A stretch of 21,925 nt of DNA from a virus. The stretch is from positions 1 to 21,925 of the IMG/VR virus record IMGVR_UViG_3300009149_000334; one strand, given 5' to 3'. This document shows, one piece after another, positions 1-7,667 of this stretch. Position 1 is the stretch's first letter; every line of letters begins with the position of its first letter. A program made the translations under genes and the position numbers. The notes beneath the pieces were generated by a model that had not been told where the DNA came from, ran no database searches, and worked only from the letters and a program-made list of their open reading frames with translations.

Positions 1-600
1 ATTCTGGAGACCAACAAACTGAACGCCATTGGTTATCCGCTGCACTAGTTCTAGTTGTCCAATTAATACCGTCAGGACTTGTCATTACTCTATTGCCCGT
101 TCCATCGTAAGAAACGGCTACAAAAAGTGTTAATTCTGGTGACCAACAAACTGAAAGCCAATTATTATCGACTGGATTAACTCTAGTTGTCCAATTAATA
201 CCGTCAGGACTTGTCATTACTCTATTGCCAGTACCAGAATACGCTACAGCTACAAACAAAGTTAATTCTGGAGACCAACAAACTGAACGCCATTGGTTAT
301 CCGCTGCACTAGTTCTAGTTGTCCAATTAATACCGTCAGGACTTGTCATTACTCTATCACCAGTCCCAGAATACGCTACAGCTACAAACAAAGTTAATTC
401 TGGTGACCAGCAAACGGATAACCATTGGTTATCCGCTGCACTAGTTCTAGTTGTCCAATTAATACCGTCAGGACTTGTCATTACTCTATTGCCAGTACCA
501 TCGGAAGAAACGGCTACAAAAAGTGTTAATGCTGGAGACCAACAAACAGCGTACCACTGGTTATCCACTGCATTAGTTCTACTTGTCCAATTATTTACAG
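1..600 (-). repeat. 132-bp coding repeats of the tail fibre gene
   Basis: Five units are visible with an exact 132-bp period (GACC marker at 9, 141, 273, 405 and 537), continuing past the left edge. They encode the same 44-residue unit as the neighbouring gene and are nearly identical to it at the DNA level over long stretches. Confidence 0.9.
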
Positions 601-877
601 AGTTAAGGCTTAAGGTGCTCCTAAATGCTTCTATAGCAGCGACTTCGGTAGCCAAATCGGATATATTATCGTCATTAACTTCTTCCACATATCCTAAATG
701 TCGGTGAACCGCATTGCTCCAATAGTTTTGCTGATTAAGATTGGGTATCTCTCCCTCACCTAGAGGATCGTAATCCTCAGTAGACCAACCATGTTTAATC
801 CTGCGTAGGTCTGTAGATGTAACAAGAGCAGAACTATCTACAGCCCACTCTGTTTTTTCTGTAGGTTTGGTTGCCAT
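1..877 (-). CDS. Tail fibre protein with Asp-box repeats, 3' end outside the window
   Basis: The first 292 residues are visible and the frame is open to the window edge. It begins 'MATKPTEKTEWAVDSSAL', with 'GWSTEDYDPLGEGEIPNLNQ' and 'NYWSNAVHRHLGYVEEV', an N-terminal pattern common in tail fibres that attach to the baseplate (short K-P-x-x-x-W start, G-W, N-x-x-x-Y-W). From about residue 95 it carries the 44-residue Asp-box repeat, with CWSP at W113, 157, 201, 245 and 289 and 'TSPDGINWT' in each. The start at 877 has AAGGAG nine bases upstream and lies five bases after the preceding stop. It is likely a receptor-binding fibre. Length and C-terminus, and any trimerisation or chaperone domain, are outside the window. 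Confidence 0.88.
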   Translation of the reverse strand, partial: MATKPTEKTEWAVDSSALVTSTDLRRIKHGWSTEDYDPLGEGEIPNLNQQNYWSNAVHRHLGYVEEVNDDNISDLATEVAAIEAFRSTLSLNSVNNWTSRTNAVDNQWYAVCWSPALTLFVAVSSDGTGNRVMTSPDGINWTTRTSAADNQWLSVCWSPELTLFVAVAYSGTGDRVMTSPDGINWTTRTSAADNQWRSVCWSPELTLFVAVAYSGTGNRVMTSPDGINWTTRVNPVDNNWLSVCWSPELTLFVAVSYDGTGNRVMTSPDGINWTTRTSAADNQWRSVCWSPE

Positions 878-882
878 GTAGA

Positions 883-3324
883 CTAACTCCTTGGCAGTAA
901 AGTTGAAAAATTTCCTGCCTGACTTTCATTCCCCGTGTAGCTCCTAACTACCCATTCCAAGTCGGCTGTAGTTAACATTGATTTATCCAATTTAGAAAAA
1001 GTAGATAGAAACTCTGCCATGCTAACTACACTTCCATTTTTGGATACTTCACAAAGTTCTGTAGCTCCTGAACTGGAGGTTAAAGCTATTTCCATTACTC
1101 TTGTTTCATCATCTGCGAGAATAGAATCCCATCTCGTAGCTGGTCCACCATAAGTTAGCCCATTAACCCAGTCTATTCCGTTTGAACTAGTCATTGTTCT
1201 ATCGGTAAGTCCCATCATTATCGAAACGGCACAAAAGCGGTTTAATTCTGGAGACCAACAAACTGCCATCCACATATGTTCCTCTACCGCATCTCGACTT
1301 GTCCAATTTGTTCCGTCAGGGCTTGTCATTACTCTATCATTAATCCCAGTATACGCTACAGCTACAAACAAAGTTAATTCTGGTGACCAGCAAACTGATT
1401 GCCAATAGTTATTCGCTGCACTAGTTCTACTTGTCCAATTGATACCGTCAGGACTTGTCATAGCTCTATTATTAGTACCCGAATACGCTACAGCTACAAA
1501 CAAAGTTAATTCTGGTGACCAGCAAACTGAAGCCCAAGCGTTGACGCTTGCACTATTTTGACTTGTCCAGTTGATTCCATCTGGAGAAGTCATTACTTGA
1601 GTAGGACTCCCATTGTCAGATACAGCTACAAAAAGTGTTAATTCTGGTGACCAACAAACTGAACGCCAATGATTATCCGCTGCACTAGTTCTACTTGTCC
1701 AATTGATTCCATCTGGACTTGTCATAACCCTATCACCAGTACCAGTACTCGCTACAGCTACAAACAAAGTTAATTCTGGTGACCAGCAAACGGATAACCA
1801 TTGGTAATCCGCTGCACTAGTTCTAGTTGTCCAATTAATACCGTCAGGGGAAGTCATTACTCCATCACCCGTTCCATCGTAAGAAACGGCTACAAAAAGT
1901 GTTAATGCTGGAGACCAGCAAACTGATTGCCACTGGTTATCCACTGAATTAGTTCTACTTGTCCAAACAGCACCATCTGGGCTAGTCATAACTCTAGTGC
2001 CTGTACCACTAGAGGCTACAGCTACAAAAAGTGTTAATTCTGGAGACCAACAAACTGAGTAATAGTAGTTATCCTCAGGTAAAAGGAAAGGTGTACTATA
2101 GTGCGTCCCTGTTACTTCGTTTACTTCCCCATAAACACCCACATCGGATGCACTAGAAGCGTGGAAAAGATACGCATCTCCCACCCCTTCAGTTAAGTGC
2201 ACAGAGAATAGAATCCTTTCCCCCGAAACATATTTTATTGCAGGATCAAAAACAAAAGTAAGAGAATTAACCCCAGAAGTTAATGTTATTTCATTTGAGG
2301 TTGATATAAGTATAGCTGTAGAAGTCTCCCAACTCCACAATTTAGCTACAACTTTGAGACCTGGAGTGTAAGTCTCTACAGCAGCTAAAATTTGGTAGAC
2401 TAGTGCGTCAGCACTTGCAAGAAAACCATACAAGTGGGTGTCTTCTCCTACAGGTACAAGTTTGGAATAACCAAACGGAGGAGTTATGTTACTCTCTAAA
2501 GTAGAGGGTGTGGCGTTAACTGTGAGAGGAGCACTACCTAAACATTCTACGTCCCAAACCACCCCTTCTGCGTCTATTATTCTAATATTACCATCGGAAA
2601 AAGGTTTCGTACTATCATCAAAATCGACTTGTAACTGAGTTTCTGTAGTAAAAGCGTCTGAACCATCTTTCATAGCTAACTTAAGAGTATAATCCCCTCC
2701 ATTTTCGTAAACTCCAACTTCTTCGGATGGACTTAAAACTTCATCCACAAAGTAGAAAGGATACATTGTGGGGATATACGTTCCAAACCCTTTAGCATTC
2801 ACATCATTTGTAAATCCAAAGTAGTCTAAATTTGCCATTGTAAATTCAGGATATCCTACTCCTGCGGCTTTAGCGGAGTCCACACTTGTATACAATCTAG
2901 GTTCTACAGGGTAGACAGGATTGTACAGCGTAATATTAAACTTCCCGTTGGTAGCATCGACATAAATATAATCTTCAGCTTCCGCAAACCTTTTGACAGA
3001 AAGCATTACATCTTTTTCGGTAGTATCAGAATTGTTCTCTGCTATTTTCCCATATATTCCTACCAAATAGTCTGCGTCTATCCTACCTAGTCTGTTTTCC
3101 CCTACCCATGTACCCATCCTAGCTAGGTTAACACCTACAGCAGCAGTCAGACTCCTATTGTCTAGTACGTCCTGCATTATATCTTCTAGATCTTGTGCAG
3201 GATTTACAAATATGGTTAAAAGACTATCCCAATTTCCTGAAGGAATTGCTTTATGTTTTTGAGGTAGCCTAGAAATAGCTCTTGCTACGTGATCATCTAT
3301 GTTTATAATTTCTTTAACTGACAT
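883..3324 (-). CDS. Baseplate wedge DUF2612 protein fused to Asp-box repeat propeller
   Basis: An 813-residue protein. Residues 1-195 fit DUF2612/tail-protein-I: 'NWDSLLTIFVNPAQDLED', 'LDNRSLTAAVGVNLARMG', 'GRIDADYLVGIYGKI'. Members I know are often around 200 residues, so the rest is extra. Residues about 205-410 look like beta-sandwich ('LKVVAKLWSW', 'NSLTFVFDPAIKYVSGERIL'). From about 420 to 735 there are seven copies of a 44-residue repeat with CWSP at W426, 470, 514, 558, 602, 646 and 690 and an Asp-box-like 'TSPDGINWT'; an eighth, degenerate copy follows ('RWDSILADDETRVMEIALTS'). This should be a beta-propeller. The protein would sit at the baseplate edge and may bind the receptor directly. 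SD AGAGGAG. A separate fibre gene with the same repeat follows after five bases. Confidence 0.85.
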   Translation of the reverse strand: MSVKEIINIDDHVARAISRLPQKHKAIPSGNWDSLLTIFVNPAQDLEDIMQDVLDNRSLTAAVGVNLARMGTWVGENRLGRIDADYLVGIYGKIAENNSDTTEKDVMLSVKRFAEAEDYIYVDATNGKFNITLYNPVYPVEPRLYTSVDSAKAAGVGYPEFTMANLDYFGFTNDVNAKGFGTYIPTMYPFYFVDEVLSPSEEVGVYENGGDYTLKLAMKDGSDAFTTETQLQVDFDDSTKPFSDGNIRIIDAEGVVWDVECLGSAPLTVNATPSTLESNITPPFGYSKLVPVGEDTHLYGFLASADALVYQILAAVETYTPGLKVVAKLWSWETSTAILISTSNEITLTSGVNSLTFVFDPAIKYVSGERILFSVHLTEGVGDAYLFHASSASDVGVYGEVNEVTGTHYSTPFLLPEDNYYYSVCWSPELTLFVAVASSGTGTRVMTSPDGAVWTSRTNSVDNQWQSVCWSPALTLFVAVSYDGTGDGVMTSPDGINWTTRTSAADYQWLSVCWSPELTLFVAVASTGTGDRVMTSPDGINWTSRTSAADNHWRSVCWSPELTLFVAVSDNGSPTQVMTSPDGINWTSQNSASVNAWASVCWSPELTLFVAVAYSGTNNRAMTSPDGINWTSRTSAANNYWQSVCWSPELTLFVAVAYTGINDRVMTSPDGTNWTSRDAVEEHMWMAVCWSPELNRFCAVSIMMGLTDRTMTSSNGIDWVNGLTYGGPATRWDSILADDETRVMEIALTSSSGATELCEVSKNGSVVSMAEFLSTFSKLDKSMLTTADLEWVVRSYTGNESQAGNFSTLLPRS
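1140..2075 (-). repeat. 132-bp coding repeats of the DUF2612-propeller gene
   Basis: Seven in-frame units with an exact 132-bp period; the marker GACC (plus strand) is found at 1253, 1385, 1517, 1649, 1781, 1913 and 2045. Units mix a few sequence variants, for example CTACAAACAAAGTTAATTCT against CTACAAAAAGTGTTAATTCT, in no simple order. Several blocks are nearly identical to those in the neighbouring fibre gene. Edges are approximate. Confidence 0.9.
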
Positions 3325-3341
3325 ACTAGCTCCTCTTAGTT

Positions 3342-3370
3342 GAGTACCGCCTTCAATGAAGACGGTACTC
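3342..3370 (-). other. Intercistronic hairpin before the DUF2612-propeller gene
   Basis: Two 14-base arms, GAGTACCGTCTTCA and TGAAGGCGGTACTC (minus strand), surround a single base, so the real loop takes a few bases of the inner stem. One arm position forms G-U in the minus transcript but C-A in the opposite transcript, which argues that the structure is kept at the level of the minus-strand mRNA. No U-tract follows, so it is not a plain terminator. It ends 18 bases before the ATG, leaving the AGAGGAG SD free. Confidence 0.65.
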
Positions 3371-3417
3371 TAAATGCCAGAGAACCCACACCGGCACGCA
3401 ACACCCTTTTTTTAATT

Positions 3418-4617
3418 CTACCTAACTATTGTAACATTTGCTGTTGATATATAAGCCGACTCATTTGCCGCTATTACTATATTTGCACTAGCTAAAGCAT
3501 CAGAGTCCCTACGTGTCGTAATAACTAGCTCCGTTATTCCTTCCAATCCCAATGTAGCTACTTCCCCTTCTAGTCTGTAAGTTAAAACATCTACCCCAGC
3601 TTGCAGATTCCCGTCAGAGTAGGTTTCTAATTGATCTTTTATAGTATCGTCAGAATTAGAAGTATCATAATCTGAAGTAACGGTTAAAGTAACGGTAACA
3701 TCTATTTGAACAGAGTCTAATTCGCTAAAATATACTGTTTGGTCGTCTCCATTAGTGTCTACAGCCGTACCGCTTAGATCCCCATACGTACTTACGCCAG
3801 CGGACTTAGATGCCCATATCACTTCGGCAATTTCATCTCTTGTAGCAGAATCTCCAGTGGAAGCGTTTACTACCGCAACGTAACAGGCTATGGAGTGAGG
3901 AGGTTGGCTATCTACCTCTAAATCAGTATCATTAAGCACTATGGTTGCAGTAGAAACTATGTCCATTGCTTGTAATGCAGACCTAATCCCCGACTCGGTA
4001 GAGGTTCCAGTCTTCCCCAACTCAGTCCATCGTCTTAATTTCAATTCCGCATCCGTTTCCTCTTCCGTTCCTGGACTTGCCTGAGTAGGGTTAGTTACAG
4101 CCCCCACGTTTGCAGGAGCAGATACTAGTACAGTGATAGAGTCTGGTACTGCGTTGAAGGCTCCTGTGTTCTCTGGTTCTGCGGAAACGTCGATAGTATC
4201 CGTACCGTCCAGTATGGTTGCAGCGGAGGTTGTAGACCAAATTACAGAACTTCCTACAGCGTTTACTTGTGTACCTATCGGTACAGCAACGTCTCCATCA
4301 TTTGTGTCATTTGATCTAGTAAACCTTAGAGTAACTCCAGACTTACTTGCCGGCTCCCTTGCTATACCATTTAGAGCTACTATCTCGTCAAGGTAATTTC
4401 CGTAGGCTTGTTCAGGAAAAGATGCATTGTAAACAGCTTCCAGCTTCTCCCATAAGAGATAATACCTCTCAGCCAAAATCCCTACTAGTATCCCAAAAGT
4501 GGAGGTTGCACTTAAATTTATACCTTCACCAAATGCAGCTTTTAATTCGGTTTCCATACCTTCTTTTATGTCTGCCAGCTTATCGATTACAAGCCCATTA
4601 CCGTCAAACGTTCCCAT
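3418..4617 (-). CDS. Baseplate wedge protein J (gp47/gp6-like)
   Basis: A 399-residue core wedge protein. N-terminal 'INLSATSTFGILVGILAERYYLLWEKLE' features (two segments: 'TSTFGILVGILAERYY' and 'LLWEKLEAVYNASFPEQA'), then 'GNYLDEIVALNGIAR' (the common D-x-L-x-x-L-x-x-x-x-G-I-x-R motif), 'PIGTQVNA', 'SPGTEEETDAELKLRRW' (E-T-D-x-x-L/Y-R-x-R), and 'PHSIACYVA' are all standard for baseplate J. ATG 4617 has AGAGGGA SD. The 93-base gap after it contains a hairpin. Confidence 0.94.
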   Translation of the reverse strand: MGTFDGNGLVIDKLADIKEGMETELKAAFGEGINLSATSTFGILVGILAERYYLLWEKLEAVYNASFPEQAYGNYLDEIVALNGIAREPASKSGVTLRFTRSNDTNDGDVAVPIGTQVNAVGSSVIWSTTSAATILDGTDTIDVSAEPENTGAFNAVPDSITVLVSAPANVGAVTNPTQASPGTEEETDAELKLRRWTELGKTGTSTESGIRSALQAMDIVSTATIVLNDTDLEVDSQPPHSIACYVAVVNASTGDSATRDEIAEVIWASKSAGVSTYGDLSGTAVDTNGDDQTVYFSELDSVQIDVTVTLTVTSDYDTSNSDDTIKDQLETYSDGNLQAGVDVLTYRLEGEVATLGLEGITELVITTRRDSDALASANIVIAANESAYISTANVTIVR

Positions 4618-4622
4618 GTTTA

Positions 4623-4976
4623 TTATCCCTCTGCCAGATTGAAATTTAAAATACCATCCGAAGTTACTGCGGTAAATGTTACATTCAAGGTACGCCCCCC
4701 ACTATCATAATCCAAATCAAATTTGGTTATGTCGAGTATACCATCAATTGAGGATATGGCATCAAGATATACACTTTCTATATCGGCAATGGAGGTCGCT
4801 TTTTTAAAAATAGTTTGAAAGTAAGGCATTCCTAATTCTAAGTCTAAAAACCAATCCCCTTCAAAAGATCTTAAAGTGTCACCCACTAATTGCTTTATTT
4901 CATCGATACCTTCAACGGTTGCTAGGTCCCCATCTCTTACAAATAAATCCTGATTGTTATCTGTTTCTAAAATCAT
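4623..4976 (-). CDS. Baseplate wedge protein gp25-like
   Basis: A 117-residue wedge protein. The family pattern is visible: 'DNNQDLFVRDGDLATVEGID', 'LVGDTLRSFEGDWFLDLELG' then 'MPYFQTIFKK' (compare G-E-W-F-x-D-x-x-x-G-x-x-Y in gp25/GpW proteins), and 'TKFDLDYDSGGRTLNVTFTA' at the C-terminus. These proteins connect sheath and wedge. It overlaps the spike gene by four bases (ATGA), behind GGAGAA, and the J-like wedge gene follows after five bases. Confidence 0.88.
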   Translation of the reverse strand: MILETDNNQDLFVRDGDLATVEGIDEIKQLVGDTLRSFEGDWFLDLELGMPYFQTIFKKATSIADIESVYLDAISSIDGILDITKFDLDYDSGGRTLNVTFTAVTSDGILNFNLAEG

Positions 4977-5683
4977 GATTTTTCTCCAAAGATAAAATCA
5001 CTGTTTTGATTTGCCAAAGCCGAACTTACACTAGCCAGGGAAGCTTCTACAGCGGTAGTAACTACTGTAGAGACAATGGTACCACTACCCGAACCTATAG
5101 TTTGCCCTACCGTTATCAAAGCTATTAAATCCTCTATTGATGAAATCAAATCTTCCAAATTAGTTTTTAGAGTATTTCCTAAAACCATAGGCTCCGCAGA
5201 TGCACCTGTTTTGCCTAACATTATTTTGTCACCTCTAACTTCTGTAGAGTCAGTAGCAGGAGCAGGAGACATTTTTCCGCTTAAAGGAAACAACCCAGCT
5301 AAGGCTATAGCGTCCGTAAAATCGTGCCTTCTAAAATCTGTTAGTTCAACTTCCCCCCCGTTGTCTATCCAATCATCCATAGATCTTTGGGAAAATAGTA
5401 ATAGAACAGAATCCCCTACCATGATTGGGATAGTAAAACCAAAGGCTCCCGATCTAGAAAATATAACAGGGACATCTTCAATTTCTGCTCTATTTGTAAC
5501 TACTCCTGCGGTAGTAGTCCTTTTAAAAGCCGGTTGTACTGTGCATGTCTGAGTAGAGGCATCATAACTAATAACTCTGGCTGGCATACAAGTATTGACT
5601 TCCAACATTTCTAATTCTATTAACTCTTGTATCACTTCTTCTTTGCTAGAAGTAGTAAACTCCATGCTGGGTATCTGTACCAC
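4973..5683 (-). CDS. Baseplate spike protein (Gp138/gpV-like)
   Basis: The membrane-piercing spike or its OB-fold base. Residues 30-60 ('CMPARVISYDASTQTCTVQP') match the Gp138 N-terminal OB-fold domain: an A-x-V-x-x-Y-D-x-x-x-Q-x-x-x-V-x-P pattern. It continues with 'DVPVIFSRSGAFGFTIPIM', 'GDSVLLLFSQRSMDDWI' and 'RRHDFTDAIALAGLFP', all typical of this family. The C-terminal third ('GQTIGSGSGTIVSTVVTTAV') is a small-residue beta/helical tip region without the His-x-His iron-binding tip motif. The start is GTG at 5683 with a strong GGAGGAA SD, overlapping the hub stop. It overlaps the next gene by four bases (ATGA). Confidence 0.85.
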   Translation of the reverse strand: MVQIPSMEFTTSSKEEVIQELIELEMLEVNTCMPARVISYDASTQTCTVQPAFKRTTTAGVVTNRAEIEDVPVIFSRSGAFGFTIPIMVGDSVLLLFSQRSMDDWIDNGGEVELTDFRRHDFTDAIALAGLFPLSGKMSPAPATDSTEVRGDKIMLGKTGASAEPMVLGNTLKTNLEDLISSIEDLIALITVGQTIGSGSGTIVSTVVTTAVEASLASVSSALANQNSDFIFGEKS

Positions 5684-6555
5684 TATTCCTCCTTAGTCTC
5701 TATTTTCTCGGGTGTTGTGACTCTTAGCAATTCGGAAGTCATAGTCCAAGCACCTGAATAGCTATCCCCAATAATGTCTACTTTCTGTATCGAATACATA
5801 CCTTTTAAAGTAGGTCTAGAAGGACTTTGTAAATTTATGTACGATTGAGGTCTAATATCTGTATTTATGAGAGAGTCTACTATAACCAGGTTATCTACCG
5901 ATCTAGGCACCCCCAACAATCCTTTTTCAGGATTCAAAGTTACTATGTATCGAAGATCTAATGCATACCTGTTTGACTTTATAATTATACTTTCATCTTG
6001 TGTATCGAAGGTGAACCCATAGGTTTTCTGAAGATTCTTTATAATTTTTTGGGGATCTCCTGAAAAAGTTCTAGTCTTTTTCAGTGTGTCAGTCATAGGA
6101 ATTATCCTATTTATGTCCATACCTGTTGCGGAAGCCAAGTCTTTCAGTATGTTTAGTATAGGTGTACCTTTTATGTATTTCTTTTCAAAAGTATATTTAT
6201 ACTGTGCGGCACCGTCTGAACCTACTAGCGCAGTAACCCAGTCGGGTGCTTTGAACGTAGAAGAAGCGGAACACCTTCCTTTAAATAGGATACCTATTTG
6301 CTTTTCTGATTTGTACCCTGCTCTTAATTCAACATGTAATTGAGGTGTCCCATCTTTTGCTAACTCTACTTCCATAAATGTTCTGGACGCAGGAGACAAG
6401 TTGTATATTTCAATCTGTGCTTTGTTTTTTTCACTATGAGCCTTGTCTATTTTAAAAGTTACCCTCAACTCAGATATATCAATACTTTTACCATTTAAAA
6501 GATTGGTTATTGTTAAATTTGCTTTTCTGCCTAGTTGTAGATATTCTTTTTCCAC
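5683..6555 (-). CDS. Baseplate hub protein (gp27/gp44-like)
   Basis: A 290-residue hub protein on which the spike sits. Features: 'LGRKANLTITNLLNG' and 'ISELRVTFKIDKAHS' start, 'AQIEIYNLSPASRTFME' (the common N-x-x-I-x-I-Y-N-L-S motif of phage hub proteins), 'VELRAGYKSEKQIGILFKG' (the A-G-Y pattern before an L-F-x-G strand), a middle domain 'ILNILKDLASATGM' and a C-terminal 'LKGMYSIQKVDIIGDSYSG' that matches hub proteins with 'V-x-x-x-x-H-x-G/S' endings. GTG start at 6555 overlaps the previous stop (TAGTG) and is preceded by GGGAGAA. Good agreement with position between plug and spike. Confidence 0.82.
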   Translation of the reverse strand: MEKEYLQLGRKANLTITNLLNGKSIDISELRVTFKIDKAHSEKNKAQIEIYNLSPASRTFMEVELAKDGTPQLHVELRAGYKSEKQIGILFKGRCSASSTFKAPDWVTALVGSDGAAQYKYTFEKKYIKGTPILNILKDLASATGMDINRIIPMTDTLKKTRTFSGDPQKIIKNLQKTYGFTFDTQDESIIIKSNRYALDLRYIVTLNPEKGLLGVPRSVDNLVIVDSLINTDIRPQSYINLQSPSRPTLKGMYSIQKVDIIGDSYSGAWTMTSELLRVTTPEKIETKEE

Positions 6556-6875
6556 TATTCTCCCTCTAGATAGTAAAATAAAACATCAACACCAACAGCA
6601 AATCTATCTGAATCAACATAAGGTGTTTTATTGTTGCCACACCACATATCCCCACTAGGTTTAGAGGTATCCGGTACTTGTCTTAGAAAAAGCACATCTG
6701 TTTGAAATGGTTTACCTAAGAAAAGAGGGTTATTTTCATTGTCGTACATATCGAAAATCCAACACTCTAACCTACCATTCCATCTAAACTCAAAACTATA
6801 GTCACTTCCGTTTAAAGCTGTAAAGAAAGTAAAAGAGGGAGTCCCATTTTCTAAAGGTATTTCTATAAACGCCAT
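6555..6875 (-). CDS. Baseplate plug protein (Pam3 gp18-like)
   Basis: A 106-residue beta-rich protein: 'FIEIPLENGTPSFTFFTAL', 'YSFEFRWNGRLECWIFDMYD', 'NPLFLGKPFQTDVLFLRQ', and C-terminal 'RFAVGVDVLFYYLEGE'. This arrangement (EIPL start, W-x-x-D-x-x-D in the middle, G-x-x-L/F-x-x-D-V-L strand) matches the small plug protein family described in the cyanophage Pam3 baseplate. It should close the tube lumen between Dit-like ring and hub. SD is AGGGTAG, and its stop overlaps the GTG of the next gene by one base. Confidence 0.75.
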   Translation of the reverse strand: MAFIEIPLENGTPSFTFFTALNGSDYSFEFRWNGRLECWIFDMYDNENNPLFLGKPFQTDVLFLRQVPDTSKPSGDMWCGNNKTPYVDSDRFAVGVDVLFYYLEGE

Positions 6876-6887
6876 ACTACTACCCTG

Positions 6888-7658
6888 CTATTGTGGAATT
6901 AAAAAACCCCCACCGTTATATAATATAGAATTTGCAGGGGTAGCGGCTTCCGTAGGCGTAACCTTACCCTTGCTATCTGTTTTAGATAGAGAACTACTTG
7001 CAGGATCGACTGCTTTTAGCTCTAATTTAGTGTCCTGTGAAAAAGCAGAAGTAGTTTTTACTTGTTCACATGTCATAGAAAAAGTTAAAGAGTCTCCTCC
7101 AGAAGAATTTTGATCGAAGGTAAGGGAAGTCATAGCCATGTTAGTGTAAATTGTTTTGGTAAAAAAAGTATGTAAGGTAAAAGTAGTTCCAGCTTGAAAC
7201 ATTTTAATTAACCCTTGCATAGCCCTTTTAGGGTAGTCAGGATCATGCTCCGATCTGTCCATCAAGAGAGATTTCAAAGTGTCTTTACCATCATTCTTGC
7301 CTACCATGGAAGCAGCAGCAAAGGTAGAAGCCTTTACAATTGCAGATGCAAAAGTTCGGGAGATTCCTGCTGGTACTACTGTTCCAATTGCTGCGTTTAG
7401 TAACCCCGATGCTATAGATAAAATTTGTTGACTTGGAGACTCTGAAATAAAACAGTCTAGGTTTAAAACAAGAGGGTTAGGCTGTATGTGGTCTGTAATA
7501 TTATTTCTATCCTCTATTGGGAAAACTGTAAGACTAGCACTAAGGCTAGTATTTATAGCTTCTGTTGCGTCTAACGCAAACGTAACCTGGGTACCCCCAG
7601 AGTCTTTAAACATGATTGTAGAAGCTTTACTTTTGAAACCTTCAAATATAGAAGCCAT
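6888..7658 (-). CDS. Dit-like distal tail/baseplate protein
   Basis: A 256-residue protein that probably forms the ring joining tube end and hub. The N-terminal half has 'FPIEDRNNITDHIQPNPLVLNLDCFISESP' features (quoted across two segments: 'NNITDHIQPNPLVLN' and 'LDCFISESPSQQ'), the ITDH-x-x-x-P-x-x-L-x-L-x-G/C-x-I-S pattern of the Dit-like N-terminal domain in myovirus baseplates. The second half includes 'TTFTLHTFFTKTIYTNMAMT' and 'SGGDSLTFSMTCEQVK', also typical. ATG 7658 is preceded by TTAAGGG within nine bases and lies just after the tape measure stop. Confidence 0.78.
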   Translation of the reverse strand: MASIFEGFKSKASTIMFKDSGGTQVTFALDATEAINTSLSASLTVFPIEDRNNITDHIQPNPLVLNLDCFISESPSQQILSIASGLLNAAIGTVVPAGISRTFASAIVKASTFAAASMVGKNDGKDTLKSLLMDRSEHDPDYPKRAMQGLIKMFQAGTTFTLHTFFTKTIYTNMAMTSLTFDQNSSGGDSLTFSMTCEQVKTTSAFSQDTKLELKAVDPASSSLSKTDSKGKVTPTEAATPANSILYNGGGFLIPQ

Positions 7659-7667
7659 ACATAACCC

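Noticed and set aside
225-707. Plus-strand 160-residue open frame with internal repeats
   Set aside because: It is the antisense shadow of the 132-bp fibre repeats; the minus-strand frame has a fibre-like N-terminus, good SD and Asp-box motifs.
1-2075. Diversity-generating retroelement template/variable repeats
   Set aside because: No reverse transcriptase in the window and the repeats are a regular tandem array inside coding sequence, without an A-biased substitution pattern.
3342-3370. Intrinsic terminator
   Set aside because: There is no U-tract after the hairpin on the minus strand and the hairpin ends right before the next SD.
5076-5552. Plus-strand 158-residue open frame
   Set aside because: Antisense of the spike gene; no family pattern and opposite to an entirely minus-strand operon.
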